DNA from: JAIBBD01 sp041390685
GTDB lineage: Bacteria > Chloroflexota > Dehalococcoidia > UBA2979
Assembly (NCBI GenBank): GCA_041390685.1
Contig: JAWKPL010000001.1
Span: 744,001 to 808,000 of the forward strand
Reading direction: 5' to 3'
Length of the DNA: 64,000 bases
Shown here: positions 22,889 to 31,401 of the stretch, one piece after another
How the letters are laid out: each line of letters opens with the position of its first letter
How positions within the stretch are numbered: position 1 is the stretch's first letter
Notes under the pieces: generated by a model
The model's input: the letters and a program-made list of their open reading frames with translations, nothing else
Told to the model about the DNA's origin: nothing
Database searches by the model: none
Made by a program: the position numbers and the translations under genes

Positions 22889-24558
22889 AGCTCGTCACGG
22901 TCGAGCAGATGCGCGCCCTGGAGGCGCAGGCGATCGCCGAAGGCACGGACATCGACAACCTGATGGACGCGGCCGGGCTGGCGGCGGCGCAAGAGACGTG
23001 GATGGCCATGCGCATCATCGAGGACCGGCTGGTCCTTGTACTGGCCGGGCCGGGCAACAACGGCAGCGACGGCGTGATCGCCGCGTATCACCTGCGCGAT
23101 ATGGGCGCGCGGGTGCACGTCTACCTCCTCGAAGCGCGGGCTGAGGACGACACCGCCTGGCAGGTGCTCCACGACCACGACATCCCGTTCACGCTGGCGA
23201 GCGACGACCGGGACTACGTCCAGCTCGAATCGCTGCTGACCGATGCGGCGGCGGTGCTGGACGCGCTGCTGGGGACAGGCTCAAACCGCCCGATCGAGGG
23301 GCGAATGGCCGATGTGCTCGACCGCCTCGCGGCGGTGCGGGACAGCGGCAAGCGCATGGAACTGGTGGCCCTTGACGTGCCAACGGGCGTCGACGCCGAC
23401 AGCGGGCGAGTGGACCCGTACACGGTGGCCGCGGACGTGACGGTCGGGTTCGGCTACCTCAAGGTGGGGCTGTTTCAGGCCCCGGGCCGGCGGTACGCCG
23501 GCCAGATCGTGCGCGCTGACATCGGGCTGGCGGCCGAACCGGCCATCGAACTGCCGTACGAGGAGATCGAGTACCGCATGGCGCAGCGCGGGGTGCCCGA
23601 GCGGCCCGCGGACGCCCACAAGGGGACGTTCGGACGCGCGGTCGTCGCAGCCGGCTCCTCGCGCTTCCCGGGCGCAGCGGTGCTAGCGGCGGAGGCGTGC
23701 GCGCGGTCGGGGGCGGGCCTCACTGCCATCGCCGCGCCCGAGGCGATCCAGCCGCTGCTCACGCGGCTCCCGGACGCGGTGCACGAGCCGCTTCCCTCGG
23801 CGGGCGGGACCGTAAACGGCGAGGCAGCACGGGCGCTACTGCGCGCGCTGCCGGGCACGGATGCGCTGCTTGTCGGGCCAGGACTCGGGCACACCAATGA
23901 CACTGAGGAGTTCATGCGCGGTCTGCTCGCGGGCCTCGACGGCGTCGAGGCGCTGCGGGCCGTGGTGCTCGATGCAGACGCGCTGAACGCCGTCGCGGGG
24001 CAGCCGTGGCATGAGTGGTTCGGTACGCCGCGCATCGTGACGCCACACCCGGGAGAGATGGCGCGCCTGCTGGGGACGACTACCGAGGCGGTCCAGAGCA
24101 ACCGGCTGCGCCACGCCACGGAGTACGCGGCCGCCATCGGGGGTGTGGTTGTGCTGAAGGGCGCGTGCACGATCATCGCGACGGCGGACGGGCGCGCGCG
24201 CATTTCCGGGGCGATGAACTCGATGCTGGCGACCGGCGGGACCGGCGACGTGCTCGCGGGGCTGATCGTCGGCTTCATCGCGCAGGGGTGTGACCTGCTC
24301 GAGGCGGCAACCGCTGCGGTGTACGTGCACTCGGAGACGGCGGCGATGGTCGCCAAGGAGTACGGAGAGGCGGCCGGGCTCGCCCAGGACCTACTGCGGG
24401 CGCTGCCGGACGCGCGCAAGAACCTCGATGGCCGGAGCACCACCGGGTCGTCGATGGGCGGCGGCATGGGCGCGCTGTCCGGGATGGGCGGCATGGGGGG
24501 GATGGGCGGACTCGGCGACATGGGCGGAGGCTTCCCGGGGATGCCCGGCATGTCATAG
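22885..24558 (+). CDS. nnr: Bifunctional NAD(P)H-hydrate epimerase / ADP-dependent NAD(P)H-hydrate dehydratase with Gly-Met-rich tail
   Basis: This 557-residue metabolite-repair enzyme has an N-terminal YjeF_N epimerase domain (about 1-215; AGPGNNGSDGVIAAYHL, LDALLGTG, VALDVPTGVDADSG) and a C-terminal ribokinase-like dehydratase domain (about 225-510; HKGTFGRAVVAAGS, LVGPGLGH, VLDADALN, TPHPGEMARLLG, VLKGACTII, MATGGTGDVL-type loop reading LATGGTGDVLAG). Together they repair hydrated NADH and NADPH. The last 42 residues (about 516-557) are a repetitive Gly-Met tail with GMGGMGGMGG repeats, absent from ordinary family members and resembling the GroEL C-terminus. The ATG overlaps the acpS stop. 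Confidence 0.93.
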   Translation: MKLVTVEQMRALEAQAIAEGTDIDNLMDAAGLAAAQETWMAMRIIEDRLVLVLAGPGNNGSDGVIAAYHLRDMGARVHVYLLEARAEDDTAWQVLHDHDIPFTLASDDRDYVQLESLLTDAAAVLDALLGTGSNRPIEGRMADVLDRLAAVRDSGKRMELVALDVPTGVDADSGRVDPYTVAADVTVGFGYLKVGLFQAPGRRYAGQIVRADIGLAAEPAIELPYEEIEYRMAQRGVPERPADAHKGTFGRAVVAAGSSRFPGAAVLAAEACARSGAGLTAIAAPEAIQPLLTRLPDAVHEPLPSAGGTVNGEAARALLRALPGTDALLVGPGLGHTNDTEEFMRGLLAGLDGVEALRAVVLDADALNAVAGQPWHEWFGTPRIVTPHPGEMARLLGTTTEAVQSNRLRHATEYAAAIGGVVVLKGACTIIATADGRARISGAMNSMLATGGTGDVLAGLIVGFIAQGCDLLEAATAAVYVHSETAAMVAKEYGEAAGLAQDLLRALPDARKNLDGRSTTGSSMGGGMGALSGMGGMGGMGGLGDMGGGFPGMPGMS

Positions 24559-24568
24559 TGGACGCGTG

Positions 24569-25606
24569 ATGGCGACGCCCGCGATCCGCTACGCCACGAC
24601 CGACGACGGCGTGCGCATCGCGTTCACGGCGCGCGGTGACGGCCCTCCTATCGTGTGCGCGCCGGCAATCCCCTTCAGTCACCTCGAGGCGGCGGAGCGT
24701 GAAGCCGGACAGCGTCGATGGTCGGAGCGGCTGGCGCAGCGGGCCCAGGTGATCCGCTATGACAGCCGGGGCACCGGCCTCTCCGACCGTGGCGCGACGG
24801 ACTTTTCGCTTGACGCGATGCAGCGGGACCTCGCTGCGGTCGTGGAGCGGCTCGAGCTCGACTCACTCACGCTCTGCGGGTTCTTCAACGGCTCGCCAGC
24901 GGCGATCGCCTACGCGGCCGCGCACGCCGCGGTGGAGCGGCTCGTGCTGTGGGGCGGGTTCGCGCGTGGCAGCGATGTCTACCTGCTGCCGTTCGCCGCG
25001 CCCTCGCCCGCGACGGTCGCGGCCCTGTGGGACCAGATCACGGACACTGCGGCGCGGACGTGGACGGCCTCGAGCGCCGAGGCGAGATCGATGGCGGAGT
25101 TCTTCCGCGCCTGCGTCGAGCCCGACGTCGCACTGGCCGCCTTTTCGGCGGCGCGCGAGTATGACGTCTCCACGCTGGTGCCGCAGGTGCAGGCGCGGAC
25201 GCTGGTGCTACACCGGCGCGACGCCCCCTCGCAGCGGTTCGAGCTGGCACGCGACCTCGCGGCGCGGATCACCGAGGCCAGCCTCGTCGTGCTCCCTGGC
25301 GAGGCGGCCTCGCCGTTCTCGGGCGACATCGAGGAGCCAATCGCGGCCATCGAACGGTTCCTGGGGCTGCGTGACGACACCGTCGACGCGCCGCTTCCGG
25401 CCGTCCCAAGTTCCGACGCGCTCACACCTCGGGAGGTCGAGATCCTGGCGCTGTTGGCGGGCGGAAGCGCCAACAAGGAGATCGCGGCGCGCCTGGGATT
25501 GAGCGTACATACCGTAGAGCGGCACCTGACGAACCTCTACGGGAAGATCGGGGTGCGCAGCCGCTCCGAGGCCACCGCCTACGCGCTCACCCACCGGGTC
25601 CGGTAG
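24569..25606 (+). CDS. Alpha/beta-hydrolase-like sensor fused to LuxR DNA-binding domain
   Basis: This 345-residue regulator has an N-terminal alpha/beta-hydrolase fold (about 1-265) and a C-terminal LuxR HTH (LTPREVEILALLAGGSANKEIAARLGLSVHTVERHLTNLYGKIGVRSR). The fold is clear from IRYDSRGTGLSDRG and the helix AIAYAAAHAAVERLVLWGG. The nucleophile elbow reads CGFFNGSP instead of GxSxG, and the usual late catalytic His is replaced in LPGEAASPFSGD, so it is probably a ligand-sensing pseudo-hydrolase. It starts 10 bases after nnr. The signal and targets are unknown. Confidence 0.82.
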   Translation: MATPAIRYATTDDGVRIAFTARGDGPPIVCAPAIPFSHLEAAEREAGQRRWSERLAQRAQVIRYDSRGTGLSDRGATDFSLDAMQRDLAAVVERLELDSLTLCGFFNGSPAAIAYAAAHAAVERLVLWGGFARGSDVYLLPFAAPSPATVAALWDQITDTAARTWTASSAEARSMAEFFRACVEPDVALAAFSAAREYDVSTLVPQVQARTLVLHRRDAPSQRFELARDLAARITEASLVVLPGEAASPFSGDIEEPIAAIERFLGLRDDTVDAPLPAVPSSDALTPREVEILALLAGGSANKEIAARLGLSVHTVERHLTNLYGKIGVRSRSEATAYALTHRVR

Positions 25607-25617
25607 CCCTACCACCA

Positions 25618-25663
25618 CTACGAGCTCTACGAGGTTTCCGGCTCGCGGCCTACGAGGTTTCCG
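25618..25663. repeat. Direct repeats CTACGAG / CTACGAGGTTTCCG before the epimerase gene
   Basis: CTACGAGGTTTCCG occurs exactly twice, at 25627-25640 and 25650-25663, with a 23-base period (about two helical turns). A third CTACGAG lies at 25618-25624. The array lies between the LuxR-type gene and the epimerase, 62 bases before the latter's ATG. Spacing and placement suit a tandem binding site, perhaps for the adjacent LuxR protein; that link is inference. Confidence 0.5.
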
Positions 25664-25724
25664 CGAAGTCGCGCCCCGTGCCTCCGCGTAGCGTTGGTAC
25701 AGCCAGCGTGAACGGAGGGATGCG

Positions 25725-26654
25725 ATGCGGGTCGCGGTCACTGGAAGCTCGGGCCTGATCGGGACGGCGCTGCTCGCGCGACTGCGTGCCGGCGGCCACG
25801 AGGGCTTGCCGGTGCAGCGTGGAGCGCGCACTGAGGACGGCGTCGCGTGGTTGCCGGACGAGGGCTGGATCGAAGCGGGGGCGCTCGAGGGAGTCGACGC
25901 GGTCGTGCACCTCGCAGGCGAGTCGATCGGCGACGGGCGCTGGACGAAGCGGCGAAAGCGCGCCATGCGGGACAGCCGCATCGACTCGACGCGGCTGCTC
26001 GTGGAGCACATGGCGACGCTGACTCGTCCGCCTCGCGTATTCGTCTGCGGATCTGCCATCGGGTACTACGGCGACCGCGGCGGCGAGGAACTGCGCGAAG
26101 ACGCGAGCAGCGGCGAGGGCTTCCTCGCGGAGGTCGTGCGGGACTGGGAGCGTGAGGCGTCAGGTGCCGCACGCCCCGGGACGCGAGTCGTGTCGCTCCG
26201 CACGGCGATGGTGCTCGCGCCACGAGGGGGCGCGCTGCAGCGCATGCTCACGCCGTTCCGCCTCGGGGTGGGGGGCCGGCTGGGCAGCGGGCGGCAGTGG
26301 ATGTCGTGGATCACACTCGAGGACGAAGTACGCGCTATCGAGTGGGTGCTGACACACGACGATGTGAGCGGGCCGGTGAACCTCTCAGCGCCGCGTCCTG
26401 TGACGAACCGTGAGTTCACGAAGGCCCTGGGGCGGGAACTCCACCGACCGACGCGCTTCCCGGTGCCCGGCTTCGCGCTGCGTATCATCCTCGGCGAGAT
26501 GGCCGAGGAACTGCTGCTGCACGGCCAGCGCGTCCTGCCGGAGAAGCTGTTGCGTTCGGGGTTCGGCTTCGAGCACGAGACGGTCGAGGAGGGGCTGCAG
26601 GCGGTGCTCGCAACGCCGGCGGGGAGCGGAGAGGTGGCCGCCTCGAGCGCCTGA
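25725..26654 (+). CDS. TIGR01777-family NAD-dependent epimerase/dehydratase-like protein
   Basis: This 309-residue extended SDR protein of the TIGR01777 (YfcH/SulA-like) family begins with the Rossmann motif VAVTGSSGLIGTAL, then VVHLAGESIGDGRWT, the family-typical KRRKRAMRDSRIDSTRLLVE, the active-site SAIGYYGDRG and the C-terminal domain GRELHRPTRFPVPGFALRIILGEMAEELLLHGQRVLP. The YxxxK of classical SDRs is not present in normal form. The reaction is unknown for the family. AGGGATG precedes the ATG. Confidence 0.88.
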   Translation: MRVAVTGSSGLIGTALLARLRAGGHEGLPVQRGARTEDGVAWLPDEGWIEAGALEGVDAVVHLAGESIGDGRWTKRRKRAMRDSRIDSTRLLVEHMATLTRPPRVFVCGSAIGYYGDRGGEELREDASSGEGFLAEVVRDWEREASGAARPGTRVVSLRTAMVLAPRGGALQRMLTPFRLGVGGRLGSGRQWMSWITLEDEVRAIEWVLTHDDVSGPVNLSAPRPVTNREFTKALGRELHRPTRFPVPGFALRIILGEMAEELLLHGQRVLPEKLLRSGFGFEHETVEEGLQAVLATPAGSGEVAASSA

Positions 26655-26659
26655 ACGCC

Positions 26660-27637
26660 TCAGGCGGTCAGCGCCGGGGGAGGCGGGCGCCGCCCGCGCC
26701 GCCAGGCCGCGGGCGGCTGCCCTGCGAAACGCTTGAACGCCCGGTTGAACGCGGCCTCGGACTCGTAGCCAACGGCATACGCGACCTCCGCCACGGAGTC
26801 GCGGGTCTCGAGGAGACGCTGGCCCGCGAGTTCGAGCCGCCACGAGGTGAGATAGCGGATCGGCGACAGGCCGACGGTCGCCGCGAAGCGGTCCGCGAGC
26901 ACCGTCCTCGAGACGCCGATCTCGGAGGCGAGGTCCTCGACAGACCAGTGCCGCGCGGGGTCGCCGTGGATGCGGGCGAGGGCGGGCCCAGACACTGGAT
27001 CCGCGAGCGCAGCGAACCAGCCCCCACCGTCGTGCGAGCGTACGTAGCGTTGAATCACATCGACGAACAGGGACTCGGTCAGCCGGCTGGCCAGGGCAGC
27101 GCCCCCCGGACGGTTCTCAGCCAGCTCCCCGTAGGTACGCTGCAACGTCGACACCAGCCAATCGGCACCGGGGTCGCCTCGGCGGACCACGAGCACATCG
27201 GGTAGAGCGTCCACGAGCGGGTTGAAGATGCGTCCTCCCGTCTGGAAGAAGCCGCAGAGCGCCTCGTTGGGCTGTCCGGGACCACCCCAGACGAGAGTGG
27301 GGGGTGAGCCGTCGAAGTGATCATCGAGGGCCGTCACGGGGACAGGCGGCGTCCCCGGGCGGTCGGTCAGCGTGTGCTCCGTGCCACGGGGGAACACGAT
27401 GACGTCGCCCGCCTCGAGGCAGACCGGATCGGCGACACCGGGGGCCTCGAACCAGATCGATCCGCGGGTCACGAGGTGGAACGGCAGGACGCGCACGGCG
27501 CCGGGCGCGTAGCGGGCGGCGACGTCACTCGCATCCAGAGTCGTGACGGCATACGGCGAACTGAGGTGCACGCGGAAGAACAGACCGCCTGCCACCCGGA
27601 TGGCGCCGAGCACCTCGGAGAGGGTGTCGCGAGGCAT
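26660..27637 (-). CDS. AraC-family transcriptional regulator with N-terminal cupin
   Basis: This 325-residue regulator has an N-terminal cupin sensing domain (about 10-180; FHLVTRGSIWFE, LEAGDVIVFPRGTEHTL) and two C-terminal AraC helix-turn-helix motifs (SVEDLASEIGVSRTVLADRFAATVGLSPIRYLTSWRL and SVAEVAYAVGYESEAAFNRAFKRFAGQPPAAWRR). The ATG at 27637 is the natural cupin start; the reading frame stays open far upstream but only as antisense to the acyl-CoA dehydrogenase. It is divergent from that gene and may control it. The inducer is unknown. Confidence 0.88.
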   Translation of the reverse strand: MPRDTLSEVLGAIRVAGGLFFRVHLSSPYAVTTLDASDVAARYAPGAVRVLPFHLVTRGSIWFEAPGVADPVCLEAGDVIVFPRGTEHTLTDRPGTPPVPVTALDDHFDGSPPTLVWGGPGQPNEALCGFFQTGGRIFNPLVDALPDVLVVRRGDPGADWLVSTLQRTYGELAENRPGGAALASRLTESLFVDVIQRYVRSHDGGGWFAALADPVSGPALARIHGDPARHWSVEDLASEIGVSRTVLADRFAATVGLSPIRYLTSWRLELAGQRLLETRDSVAEVAYAVGYESEAAFNRAFKRFAGQPPAAWRRGRRPPPPALTA

Positions 27638-27748
27638 TGCGGACGAAGGAGCAAGAAACACGGCACCTCGGTCAAGTGGCGGAGTGAGCGCCTCGCGATA
27701 GTCGGATGGAGCCAATCGGTGCTCAGTATGCGACTCAGGAGGCTGGTC

Positions 27749-28909
27749 ATGCAGGATGCAACGTTCCTCGATGTGATCGACGAGATCGGGCCCGGGTTCG
27801 CGGCCGGGGCGGCGGAGCGCGATGAGCGAAACGCGTTCGTCGCCGAACACTATCCCGTGCTCAAAGAGCGCGGTGTGATCTCGGCGATGGTGCCGCACGA
27901 GCTGGGAGGCGGCGGCGTGCGTCATTCCACCATGGCGACCGCCCTGCGCCGCCTCGCCAGGTACGACGGATCGACCGCGTTGGCGCTGTCGATGCATCAG
28001 CACCTCGTAGCGGCGCAGGTGTTCAACCAGCTGCAGGGCAAGCCCGCGCCGATCCTCGAGCGAGTGGCGCGAGAGCGCCTCGTGCTGGTGAGCACCGGTG
28101 CTCGGGACTGGCTGGAATCGAACGGTGAAGCCCGAGCCGTCGAGGGTGGGTTCCGGGTGACCGCGCGGAAGGCGTTCGCGAGCGGATCGCCCGCCGGGGA
28201 TGTGGCGGTGACCAGCGCGCCGTACGAGGATCCGGACGCGGGGTGGCAGGTGCTGCACTTCGGCGTGCCCCTGACCGCCCCGGGCGTGCGCATCGAGGAT
28301 GACTGGGAAGCGCACGGCATGCGGGCGACGGGCTCACACACGGTCGTCTTCGATGATGTCTTCGTCCCGGACGGGGCCATCACGCTCCGGCGGCCTCGCG
28401 GCGAGTTCCACGGGATCTGGGACGTGATCGTGACCGCGGCGATGCCGCTGATCGCGGGGGTATACGTGGGGCTGGCGGAGGAGGCGGCGCGCATCGCGCT
28501 GCCGCTGGCACGGCGGCGATCCACGGACCCAACGGTGCAGTGGGCGGTGGGCGAGATGCAGAGCGCGGTGATCGTGGCCGGCGCACTCCACGATCGGATG
28601 GTGGCGCTCGCAGATGACCTTCGCTTCACGCCCGGCGTCGAGCTCTCAAGCACCGTACTTGCGCTGAAGTCTCAGGTCGTCGAGGAGGTGCGTCGCGCGG
28701 TCGAAGCGGCAATCGACGCCGCGGGCGGAGCTGGATACTACCGCCGGACGGGCCTCGAGCGGATCCGCCGGGATGTGCGGGCGGGCGACTTCCACCCGCT
28801 GCCGCGCCGTCAGCAGCTGAGCTTCACCGGGCGCGCCGCGCTTGGCCTCCAGCCCGTGGAGGCGCCTCGATTTGAGCGGCAGCGAGAGCCCGCGCTCGTG
28901 GGCGCATAG
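27749..28909 (+). CDS. Acyl-CoA dehydrogenase family protein
   Basis: This 386-residue flavoprotein of the acyl-CoA dehydrogenase superfamily has the N-terminal helical domain with MVPHELGGGGVRHSTM, the middle beta-domain (FRVTARKAFASGSPAGDVAVT, GVRIEDDWEAHGMRATGSHTVVFDDVFVP) and the C-terminal four-helix domain. The usual catalytic Glu region is not obvious, and the shape resembles flavin-dependent monooxygenase or NcnH/DszC-like relatives as well as dehydrogenases. AGGAGG 7 bases before the ATG at 27749 fixes the start. It is divergent from an AraC regulator. The substrate is unknown. Confidence 0.85.
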   Translation: MQDATFLDVIDEIGPGFAAGAAERDERNAFVAEHYPVLKERGVISAMVPHELGGGGVRHSTMATALRRLARYDGSTALALSMHQHLVAAQVFNQLQGKPAPILERVARERLVLVSTGARDWLESNGEARAVEGGFRVTARKAFASGSPAGDVAVTSAPYEDPDAGWQVLHFGVPLTAPGVRIEDDWEAHGMRATGSHTVVFDDVFVPDGAITLRRPRGEFHGIWDVIVTAAMPLIAGVYVGLAEEAARIALPLARRRSTDPTVQWAVGEMQSAVIVAGALHDRMVALADDLRFTPGVELSSTVLALKSQVVEEVRRAVEAAIDAAGGAGYYRRTGLERIRRDVRAGDFHPLPRRQQLSFTGRAALGLQPVEAPRFERQREPALVGA

Positions 28910-28924
28910 ACGTGAGACGCGGCG

Positions 28925-28968
28925 CCGGAGTGTCCTCGCAGGCGGCCTTGCTCGCGAGGATACTCCGG
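28925..28968 (+). terminator. Strong hairpin after the acyl-CoA dehydrogenase gene
   Basis: CCGGAGTGTCCTCGC (28925-28939) pairs with GCGAGGATACTCCGG (28954-28968): 15 positions with one mismatch that becomes a G-U pair in RNA, around a 14-base loop. It starts 16 bases after the stop codon. There is no T-run, so it may end transcription with help or simply protect the 3' end. Confidence 0.5.
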
Positions 28969-29033
28969 GGTCGCTGGCCTCCGGTCGTACGGTGTGAGGA
29001 GCGACGCGACGATGAACGGACTCTTCGACCACG

Positions 29034-30302
29034 ATGCGAGGCCGCCTGCAACTGCTGATCGACCAGCTCCCCCAGAGCCTCTGGCCGATCCCCGCGCTCG
29101 GAGTGGTGATCGCGGTCGTGGTGCACGTGGTCCTGCTGAACATCGACCACCGGCTGGACGGAGAGACGGCGCGCTGGTTCGTATTCGGGGGCGGGGCGGG
29201 CAGCGCCCGCAGCGTCCTCGAGACGATGGCGACGAGCATGCTGTCGATGACGACGGTGGTGTTCTCGATCACGATGCTGGTGCTGCAGCTGGCGGCGAGC
29301 CAGCTCTCCCCACGCGTACTCTCGACGTTCCTGCGCGACCGTCGCAACCAGGTCGTGCTGGCGCTGTTCATCTCGACGTACGCATACGTGCTGCTCACGC
29401 TACGCGAGATCCGCGACGACTTCGTGCCGGGATTGAGCGTGTGGGCGGCCTTCGTGGCGGTGATGCTCAGCGTCGCGGCGTTCGTGTACTACGTGCATCA
29501 CATCGCGCAGTCGATCCGGGTGGTGACAGTGGTGCAGCGCGTGGCCAACGACGCGCGACGGGCGATCGAGCGGCTGTATCCCTCGGCGATTGCAGAGGCG
29601 GCGCCTGCGGAGGCCGTCCATCGACTCCCGGACGGCGAGCCGGACCGGACGTACCGCTGGCCTCATGCCAGCGGCGTCGTCGTGTCGGTGCACGACGAGG
29701 AGCTCGCGCGGGTCTGCCGCGAGTCGGGAGGGTTCGTTCGCCTGCAAGTGGCAATCGGGGACTTCGTAGGCCGTGGATCGCGGATCGCGGTGGCGTGGGG
29801 TGAGGACGCACCCGCGGAAGACACGTTACTCGGGACGATCGTTGTCGGTGCGGAGCGCACGGTATCGCAGGACGCACTGTACGGATTCAGGCAACTCGTG
29901 GACATCGCCGTACGCGCGCTGTCGCCCGGCGTGAACGAACCCACAACAGCGACGCAGGTGCTCGATCAGTTGCACGGGCTGCTCATCGAACTGTCCGAGC
30001 GCGAGATCCCGCCGTCTGTGCGGGCGGACGAGGACGGGCGCGCGTTCCTCGAGCTTCCGCGGCCGGGGTGGGACGCGTATGTCGCGCTGAGCCTCGACGA
30101 GATCCGGGTCGATGGCCGCGACTCGGTGCAGGTGCGACGCCGGCTCTGGGTGCTGCTCGACGACTTGATCGAGCGCGCACCGGAGTCGCGACTCGCAAGC
30201 CTCAGGCGCCAGCGGCGGCAGCTCGACGCCGTCGAGGCCACCCTGCCGGCTCACGAGCGAAGCGTGCTCGGTCCGCCTCGAGGGCATGCACCGACGGCGT
30301 AG
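29034..30302 (+). CDS. DUF2254 integral membrane protein
   Basis: This 422-residue DUF2254 protein has four transmembrane helices in the first 155 residues (IPALGVVIAVVVHVVLL; MTTVVFSITMLVLQLA; VVLALFISTYAYVLL; FVAVMLSVAAFVYYV), with the family motif QLSPRVLSTFLRDRRNQ between the second and third. The soluble part contains SGVVVSVHDEEL, FVRLQVAIGDFVGRGSRIAV and the conserved LVDIAVRALSPGVNEPTTA. The function of the family is unknown. The beta-rich soluble part resembles a biotinyl-like or barrel-sandwich segment. Confidence 0.85.
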   Translation: MRGRLQLLIDQLPQSLWPIPALGVVIAVVVHVVLLNIDHRLDGETARWFVFGGGAGSARSVLETMATSMLSMTTVVFSITMLVLQLAASQLSPRVLSTFLRDRRNQVVLALFISTYAYVLLTLREIRDDFVPGLSVWAAFVAVMLSVAAFVYYVHHIAQSIRVVTVVQRVANDARRAIERLYPSAIAEAAPAEAVHRLPDGEPDRTYRWPHASGVVVSVHDEELARVCRESGGFVRLQVAIGDFVGRGSRIAVAWGEDAPAEDTLLGTIVVGAERTVSQDALYGFRQLVDIAVRALSPGVNEPTTATQVLDQLHGLLIELSEREIPPSVRADEDGRAFLELPRPGWDAYVALSLDEIRVDGRDSVQVRRRLWVLLDDLIERAPESRLASLRRQRRQLDAVEATLPAHERSVLGPPRGHAPTA

Positions 30303-30404
30303 CGCCTCAGCACAGCTGGGGCTGTTGATCGTCGATGACCACCGGGGAGCGCTCTGTTACCATGAATGCACTGCGCGGAGCGCGCATGCAGGAGGCTCAC
30401 GACC

Positions 30405-31397
30405 GTGAGTGACGCGCCGCACGAATCCACAGATCCGCTTGCGCTGATCTTCCCGGGCCAGGGGTCGCAGACCCCCGGCATGGGGAGGCTCGTGTATGCG
30501 CACTCGGAAGCGGCTCGGCGCACCTTCGAGGAAGCCAGCGACGTCACCAACATGGACATCGCCGCCGTGTGCTTCGAGGGCGATGTCGACGACCTGTCGG
30601 AGACGACGTACACGCAGCCCGCGGTACTGACCACTTCAATTGCCATCGTCAACGCGATGCGGGAGAAGCTCTCGGAGGTCGGGCGCCTCGTGCGGCCGCG
30701 GCTGTTCGGGGGCCACTCGCTCGGTCTGTTCAGCGCGGCCGTGGCCTCGGAAGCGCTCACCTTCCGCGACGCGCTCTTCGTGGTCCTCGAGCGGTCGCGG
30801 TTGATGAGCACCTTCAACCAGGAGCGCCCGGTCGGGATGGCTTCGATCATCGGCCTCGACAGCGAGACGGTACGCGAGATCTGCGAGGAGGCGACGCTGT
30901 CGCCCCTCGACCGCGTCGACGTCGCGAACCACAACCTCGATACGCAGACGGTCATCAGCGGCGACGTGTCGGCGCTGGAGCGGGCCATGGAGCGCTCGCG
31001 GGCGCTGCAGGCGAAGGTCATCCGCCTGAAGGTGCGCGTGTCGAGCCACACGCCGCTGCACCACGAGCAGGCCGAGGCGTTCGCGCAGATCATTCGCGAG
31101 ATCCCGATCGTGGATCCGAAACGGCCCATTGTCTCGAACCGTACCTCGGAACTCCTGCGCACGGCGGCGGAGGTGCGGCAGGAGTTCGAGGAGCAGCTGC
31201 GGTCGCCGGTGTTCTGGTCAGAGAACGTGCGCCAGATGCGCGCGCAGGGCGTCGACACCTTCGTCGAGGTCGGACCGGGACACGTGCTGGCCCGGATGGT
31301 GAAGCGCATTTCGGACCGCGTGACCGCCGTGTCACTCGATGACGCCGAGGTGGAGCCCATCCCGATTTCCGCACTACCGCCGGAACCCGCACACTGA
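30405..31397 (+). CDS. fabD: ACP S-malonyltransferase
   Basis: FabD transfers malonyl from malonyl-CoA to ACP for fatty-acid elongation. The protein (330 residues) has LIFPGQGSQTPGMG at the N-terminus, the nucleophile motif FGGHSLGLFSAA, Arg in RSRLMSTF, the catalytic His in VSSHTPLHH and the closing VEVGPGHVLARMV. AGGAGG lies about 10 bases before the GTG at 30405, chosen over an upstream codon at 30366. It heads a fabD-fabF-fabF run with gaps of a few bases. Confidence 0.92.
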   Translation: MSDAPHESTDPLALIFPGQGSQTPGMGRLVYAHSEAARRTFEEASDVTNMDIAAVCFEGDVDDLSETTYTQPAVLTTSIAIVNAMREKLSEVGRLVRPRLFGGHSLGLFSAAVASEALTFRDALFVVLERSRLMSTFNQERPVGMASIIGLDSETVREICEEATLSPLDRVDVANHNLDTQTVISGDVSALERAMERSRALQAKVIRLKVRVSSHTPLHHEQAEAFAQIIREIPIVDPKRPIVSNRTSELLRTAAEVRQEFEEQLRSPVFWSENVRQMRAQGVDTFVEVGPGHVLARMVKRISDRVTAVSLDDAEVEPIPISALPPEPAH

Positions 31398-31401
31398 CGC
31401 A

